A DNA stretch of 8,507 bases from an uncultured Mailhella sp. (GTDB lineage: Bacteria; Desulfobacterota; Desulfovibrionia; Desulfovibrionales; Desulfovibrionaceae), in NCBI GenBank assembly GCA_910577155.1, contig CAJTMS010000065.1, positions 1 to 8,507 of the forward strand, given 5' to 3'. The notes beneath the pieces were generated by a model, which saw only the letters and a program-made list of their open reading frames with translations, ran no database searches and had not been told where the DNA came from. A program made the position numbers and the translations under genes. This document shows, one piece after another, positions 5,601 to 8,507 of the stretch (position 1 is the first letter of the stretch; every line of letters starts with the position of its first letter).

Positions 5601-8099
5601 ATGATACGAGAACTTTGTGAAGAAAAAGAAAATACGCCCTATGTGGTGCAGGGAAATATAGCTTTTGCCAGCGGCTGTGTCCGTGCGGGCATTGACGCGG
5701 TAGAGGGATATCCCGGAACCCCCAGCACAGAGGTCATTGACAAAGGTTTGGCAAAGGTACAGGATAAAATCCATGTCGGCTGGGCTGTGAATGAAGCTGT
5801 TGCAGCGAGCATGGGTGTTGGCGTGAGCCTTGCCGGAAAAGACGCTGTCGTAACCATGAAAATCCCCGGAGTTTTTCAGGCGGGTGACGTCTTTACGTCT
5901 GCTTCCAGTTACAGTGTGGAGCGCGGAGGACTGGTATTTTATATAGCCAGTGATTTTACGCCTAATTCCACACAGCACCTTGTTGATCCGCGCTATCTCT
6001 ATAAAAGTTGTTTTTTGCCTGTTTTTGAACCGCGCAATCATCAGGAAATGCACGACGCAGCTAAAATAGCAGTGGAAATTTCCCGTGAATTTAAAACCGC
6101 TGCGGTTGTGCATGCAAGCGGTCTTTTATGCCACAGTGAGGGGCTTATTCGGCTTATGCCGCAGGAAAAACGTCCTGAAGCGCCTGTTGGCGACTTTAAA
6201 GCAATGAACTCTTTGCCCGGCAATGCCCGCAAATCCTTTGACAGGATTATGGATGAACGCATGCCCAAACTGCAGGCATACGTGGATAATAGTCCTTTGA
6301 ACAAGGAATATGAGGGCGCAGGCAAAAAAGGCGTCATTACCTATGGTTCCGGCGCCTTGTATATGGAAGAGTATCGGGCTGTTGTGGACAGTACCGTTGA
6401 TGTGCTTTCTTTAGCATTCACCAATCCTCTGCCCATGGAAAAAATCAAAGCCTTTGTCCGGCGTATCCGCGCACAGGGCGGAGAGGTGTATGTGCTGGAA
6501 GACGGGTACAGATTTGTGGAAGAAAGCTGTCTTATGGCAGGGCTTTCTGTTATCGGCAAATCCGTGTATACCAAGACCACGGAATGGAATTTTGCAGGCA
6601 TTGTGGAATTTTTAGGCGGTAAATGCGAAAAAATGCAGGCCGATGTTATGCCTATGCCGCGTCCGCCCATGATTTGTGCGGGCTGTCCGTACCGTCTGGT
6701 TGGCATTTTGCTCAGCCGTTTACGCAAACAGGATAAGATTGACGCTATTTTTGGTGATATTGGCTGTAATACCTTGTTATATTTTATGAATGCGTCCGAT
6801 ACCTGTCTTGCTATGGGTGCCAGTGAAAGCATGCGGGCAGGCTATGTGGCGGTAAAGCCGGAAAAACAGGGCAGAGTTGTCAGCCTTTTGGGTGACGGCA
6901 CAGAATGTCATACAGGACTTGACGCAACGCGCAACAGCTTATTCCACCACATTGGGGGTTTGAAAATTATTCTTGATAATGAATGGATAGCCATGACAGG
7001 GGGACAGGCAAGCCCCACGTCACCCGTCAATCTTGGCGGACAGGCGTCGCCTTTCAATCTTGTGCAGGCGCTCGAGGCAGAAGGGGCGGAGTGTCTTCTT
7101 GCAGATGCGTATAATTATAAAGAATTGCAGGTAAAATTAAAAGAAGCTCTGGAAAAGGCAAGTCACGGGGATAAGCTTATCGTGCTGATTATCAAGGGAA
7201 CATGTATCCGCAAAGTACCTGCCGGTGAGAAAAAAGCTCGTCCCGAACTTGATCCCGCAAAGTGTATTTCCTGCGGTTCCTGTCTTATTTGTCCCGGTAT
7301 CCATTTTGATGACAAGAAAAAGCCTGTCTGGAACAACCTGTGCACGTCCTGTGCAAGCGGCAGTGCCGTGTGCATGCAAATGTGTCCAAAAGGGGCAATA
7401 CAGCAGGCGGACAAAGAAATTGCGATGAAATGCGCAGGGCAAAAAGAGTGTCTTTTGATTGCTCCTCAGGAAATTATTTGTGAAGAAGTGAAAAGAGAAA
7501 ATCTGCCAAAACGCCTCAGTCTTGCTATCCGCGGTGTAGGCGGGCAGGGCAATTTATTCTTTGGCAAGGTGCTTGCCCGGCTTGCCTTTTTAGCCGGCTA
7601 CGGCAATGAGAATATTGTCAAGGGCGAAACCCACGGTATGGCTCAAATGGGCGGACCTGTTATCAGTACCTTTGCCTGCGGGTATGCCTACAGTCCTGAA
7701 CTTGCTCCATTTTCTGCCGACTGCCTCATCGTTATGGAAAAAAGTGAAGTTTTGCGTCCCGGATTTTTGAGCATGCTTAAAAAGGGCGGTACTGTTATTT
7801 TAGCTGAAACTAAAGTCTTGCCGCAGGGACAGTCCATGAAGAGCTACCCTGCCGATACGGCAATAGACAATGCTTTAAAGGATTTTCAAGTCCTCCATGC
7901 CGATGTGCTTGCTAAGGCGCTCAGTCTCGGGGATAAGCAGGGTAAATGTGCCAACGTGGTTATGCTTGGCATGCTGAGCAAAACGGCTCCTTTCAGCAGT
8001 ATTCCCGAAAGTATCTGGCTTAAGGCATTGAAAGGATTAAGTCCGAAGCCTGAAATTTGGGAAATTAACTACAAGGCATTTATGCTGGGCAGGGCATAA
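5601..8099 (+). CDS. iorA: Indolepyruvate:ferredoxin oxidoreductase, fused alpha and beta subunits (IorAB)
   Basis: The 832-aa enzyme oxidatively decarboxylates aryl-pyruvates (indolepyruvate, phenylpyruvate) to aryl-acetyl-CoA, reducing ferredoxin, in anaerobic aromatic amino-acid catabolism. The pyrimidine-domain opening is at residues 18-44 (GNIAFASGC...GYPGTPSTEV), with the conserved Glu of NEAVA at 65. The TPP domain has ICAGCPYR (C359, C362) and the GDG...N motif (431-433 to N460). A ferredoxin-like section has eight cysteines: C555, C558, C561, C564, then C581, C584, C591, C595, enough for two 4Fe-4S clusters though the spacings are not canonical. The C-terminal part is the IorB gamma-type domain with GVGGQG (645-650) and ETHGMAQMGGPV. 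IorA and IorB are usually separate genes; here one frame covers both with no stop. The start is ATG 5601, with GGTGA at 5592-5596; an upstream TTG at 5586 lacks a site. The GNAT gene follows after 15 bp. Confidence 0.92.
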   Translation: MIRELCEEKENTPYVVQGNIAFASGCVRAGIDAVEGYPGTPSTEVIDKGLAKVQDKIHVGWAVNEAVAASMGVGVSLAGKDAVVTMKIPGVFQAGDVFTSASSYSVERGGLVFYIASDFTPNSTQHLVDPRYLYKSCFLPVFEPRNHQEMHDAAKIAVEISREFKTAAVVHASGLLCHSEGLIRLMPQEKRPEAPVGDFKAMNSLPGNARKSFDRIMDERMPKLQAYVDNSPLNKEYEGAGKKGVITYGSGALYMEEYRAVVDSTVDVLSLAFTNPLPMEKIKAFVRRIRAQGGEVYVLEDGYRFVEESCLMAGLSVIGKSVYTKTTEWNFAGIVEFLGGKCEKMQADVMPMPRPPMICAGCPYRLVGILLSRLRKQDKIDAIFGDIGCNTLLYFMNASDTCLAMGASESMRAGYVAVKPEKQGRVVSLLGDGTECHTGLDATRNSLFHHIGGLKIILDNEWIAMTGGQASPTSPVNLGGQASPFNLVQALEAEGAECLLADAYNYKELQVKLKEALEKASHGDKLIVLIIKGTCIRKVPAGEKKARPELDPAKCISCGSCLICPGIHFDDKKKPVWNNLCTSCASGSAVCMQMCPKGAIQQADKEIAMKCAGQKECLLIAPQEIICEEVKRENLPKRLSLAIRGVGGQGNLFFGKVLARLAFLAGYGNENIVKGETHGMAQMGGPVISTFACGYAYSPELAPFSADCLIVMEKSEVLRPGFLSMLKKGGTVILAETKVLPQGQSMKSYPADTAIDNALKDFQVLHADVLAKALSLGDKQGKCANVVMLGMLSKTAPFSSIPESIWLKALKGLSPKPEIWEINYKAFMLGRA

Positions 8100-8114
8100 C
8101 AGGGGAAACAAGCC

Positions 8115-8483
8115 ATGCCGATACGCCCTGCGACATTGGAAGATAAAGCCGTTATTGAAGCCATTGCCCATGACGCCTATGCCCTTTATCTTGAGCGTAT
8201 GGATAAAAAGCCTTTTCCCATGCTTGATGATTACAAAGCCCATATTGAGGCAAAGCATGCCTTTGTGCTTGAAGAGCAGGGGCAAATTGTCGGGTATATC
8301 ATTCTTACTCCTGAGAAGAGGACGACATTGCTTTTGGATAATATTGGCGTCCGTCCCTGTTTTCAAAAGAAAGGGTATGGAAGAAAACTCATGCTCTTTG
8401 TCGAAGAATGGGCAAAAGAGCAGGGTTATAGCAGTATTATTTTATGGCTCTTGACTAGTATCTCATATAGGATTTATATATAA
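8115..8483 (+). CDS. GNAT-family N-acetyltransferase, C-terminus lost
   Basis: GNAT enzymes transfer an acetyl group from acetyl-CoA to an amine. The N-terminus MPIRPATLEDKAVI is the usual first strand and helix, and the acetyl-CoA loop is present as VRPCFQKKGYG with the QxxGxG motif at residues 84-89. The next helix is intact to about residue 107. There the frame enters the terminal repeat and runs 15 foreign codons to a stop at 8481-8483. Members of this size class normally run some 40-50 residues further, through the final strands with the Asn and Tyr (N...A...LYEKxGF) region, and this is missing. The protein is therefore probably non-functional. The start has AGGGG at 8101-8105, nine bases ahead of the ATG. 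The 15-bp gap suggests co-transcription with iorAB. The acceptor substrate is unknown. Confidence 0.85.
   Translation: MPIRPATLEDKAVIEAIAHDAYALYLERMDKKPFPMLDDYKAHIEAKHAFVLEEQGQIVGYIILTPEKRTTLLLDNIGVRPCFQKKGYGRKLMLFVEEWAKEQGYSSIILWLLTSISYRIYI
8436..8460 (+). repeat. Right copy of terminal inverted repeat
   Basis: ATTATTTTATGGCTCT at 8436-8451 is identical to the reverse complement of 47-62, and 21 of 25 bases match when extended to 8460. It begins at a codon boundary of the GNAT frame, exactly where the protein stops resembling its family. Confidence 0.75.
8451..8480 (+). promoter_or_regulatory. Outward promoter-like site in the right-end repeat
   Basis: TTGACT (8451-8456, five of six to consensus) is followed after 18 bp by TATATA (8475-8480). 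It would direct transcription rightward out of the window, into the putative element. The -35 overlaps the inverted repeat. AT-rich DNA yields such matches by chance, so this is tentative. Confidence 0.35.
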
Positions 8484-8491
8484 CTATATGA
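8463..8491. repeat. 8-bp dyad overlapping the outward promoter
   Basis: TCATATAG (8463-8470) and CTATATGA (8484-8491) are perfect inverted copies separated by 13 bp. They bracket the candidate -10 at 8475-8480, as an operator for an autoregulator might; a hairpin role is also possible. Confidence 0.45.
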
Positions 8492-8507
8492 AATACAATA
8501 GAATAAG

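Larger units (their letters stand above)
8436..8507 (+). mobile_element. Possible end of a mobile element that truncates the GNAT gene
   Basis: After the conserved part of the GNAT gene the sequence becomes very AT-rich and unlike the rest of the window. It opens with the same 16 bp as the left end, then differs from it. It contains a promoter-like pair directed out of the window and an 8-bp dyad, an arrangement often seen at the transposase-proximal end of insertion sequences. No coding sequence of the element is in view, so its family cannot be named. Confidence 0.35.

Noticed and set aside
45..8483. Whole window as a genomic island or defence system because both ends look like mobile-element borders.
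   Set aside because: The genes between are ordinary metabolic and housekeeping types with similar codon use, and there is no integrase, tRNA border or cargo typical of an island.

Overview
The window reads as a compact, moderately AT-rich stretch of chromosome from a Gram-negative anaerobe. A fused indolepyruvate:ferredoxin oxidoreductase, a probable iron-sulfur flavoprotein, a large cytosolic M16C peptidase and a short conserved unknown protein together suggest a low-GC relative of the Desulfovibrio group. That placement is an inference from gene content only; there is no rRNA or other marker here.

Layout. Positions 45-1933 hold a minus-strand run of three genes, transcribed right to left: an MBL-fold hydrolase, a flavodoxin-fold (probably iron-sulfur) flavoprotein, and a ComF-family phosphoribosyltransferase whose 3' end is lost. 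A 228-bp divergent intergenic region (1934-2161) carries a GC-rich palindrome, a promoter-like site and a small leader hairpin. The plus strand then carries a 127-aa protein of unknown function (2162-2545), a clear intrinsic terminator (2601-2625), a 967-aa PreP/falcilysin-type M16C metallopeptidase (2639-5542), a single-chain IorA-IorB fusion of 832 aa (5601-8099), and a GNAT acetyltransferase (8115-8483) that has also lost its 3' end.

How the genes fit together. IorAB would oxidise aryl-pyruvates made by transamination of aromatic amino acids and pass the electrons to ferredoxin. The M16C peptidase upstream degrades peptides, so the two could serve amino-acid catabolism, but the sequence does not prove a functional link. 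The GNAT gene starts 15 bp after iorAB and was probably co-transcribed with it. The minus-strand genes look like ordinary housekeeping and redox functions.

The most unusual feature is at the edges. Both outermost genes (comF on the minus strand, GNAT on the plus strand) are cut at the same 16-bp sequence, which therefore forms an inverted repeat at the two ends of the window. Beyond it the two sides keep weaker similarity for about 9 bp and then become unrelated, very AT-rich sequence. The simplest reading is that the window is bounded on both sides by opposite ends of a multicopy mobile element, and that a contig broke there. A large invertible segment or a chimeric assembly are alternatives. 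I see no CRISPR array, tRNA, rRNA, defence system or secretion system, and I do not claim a new multi-gene system here.
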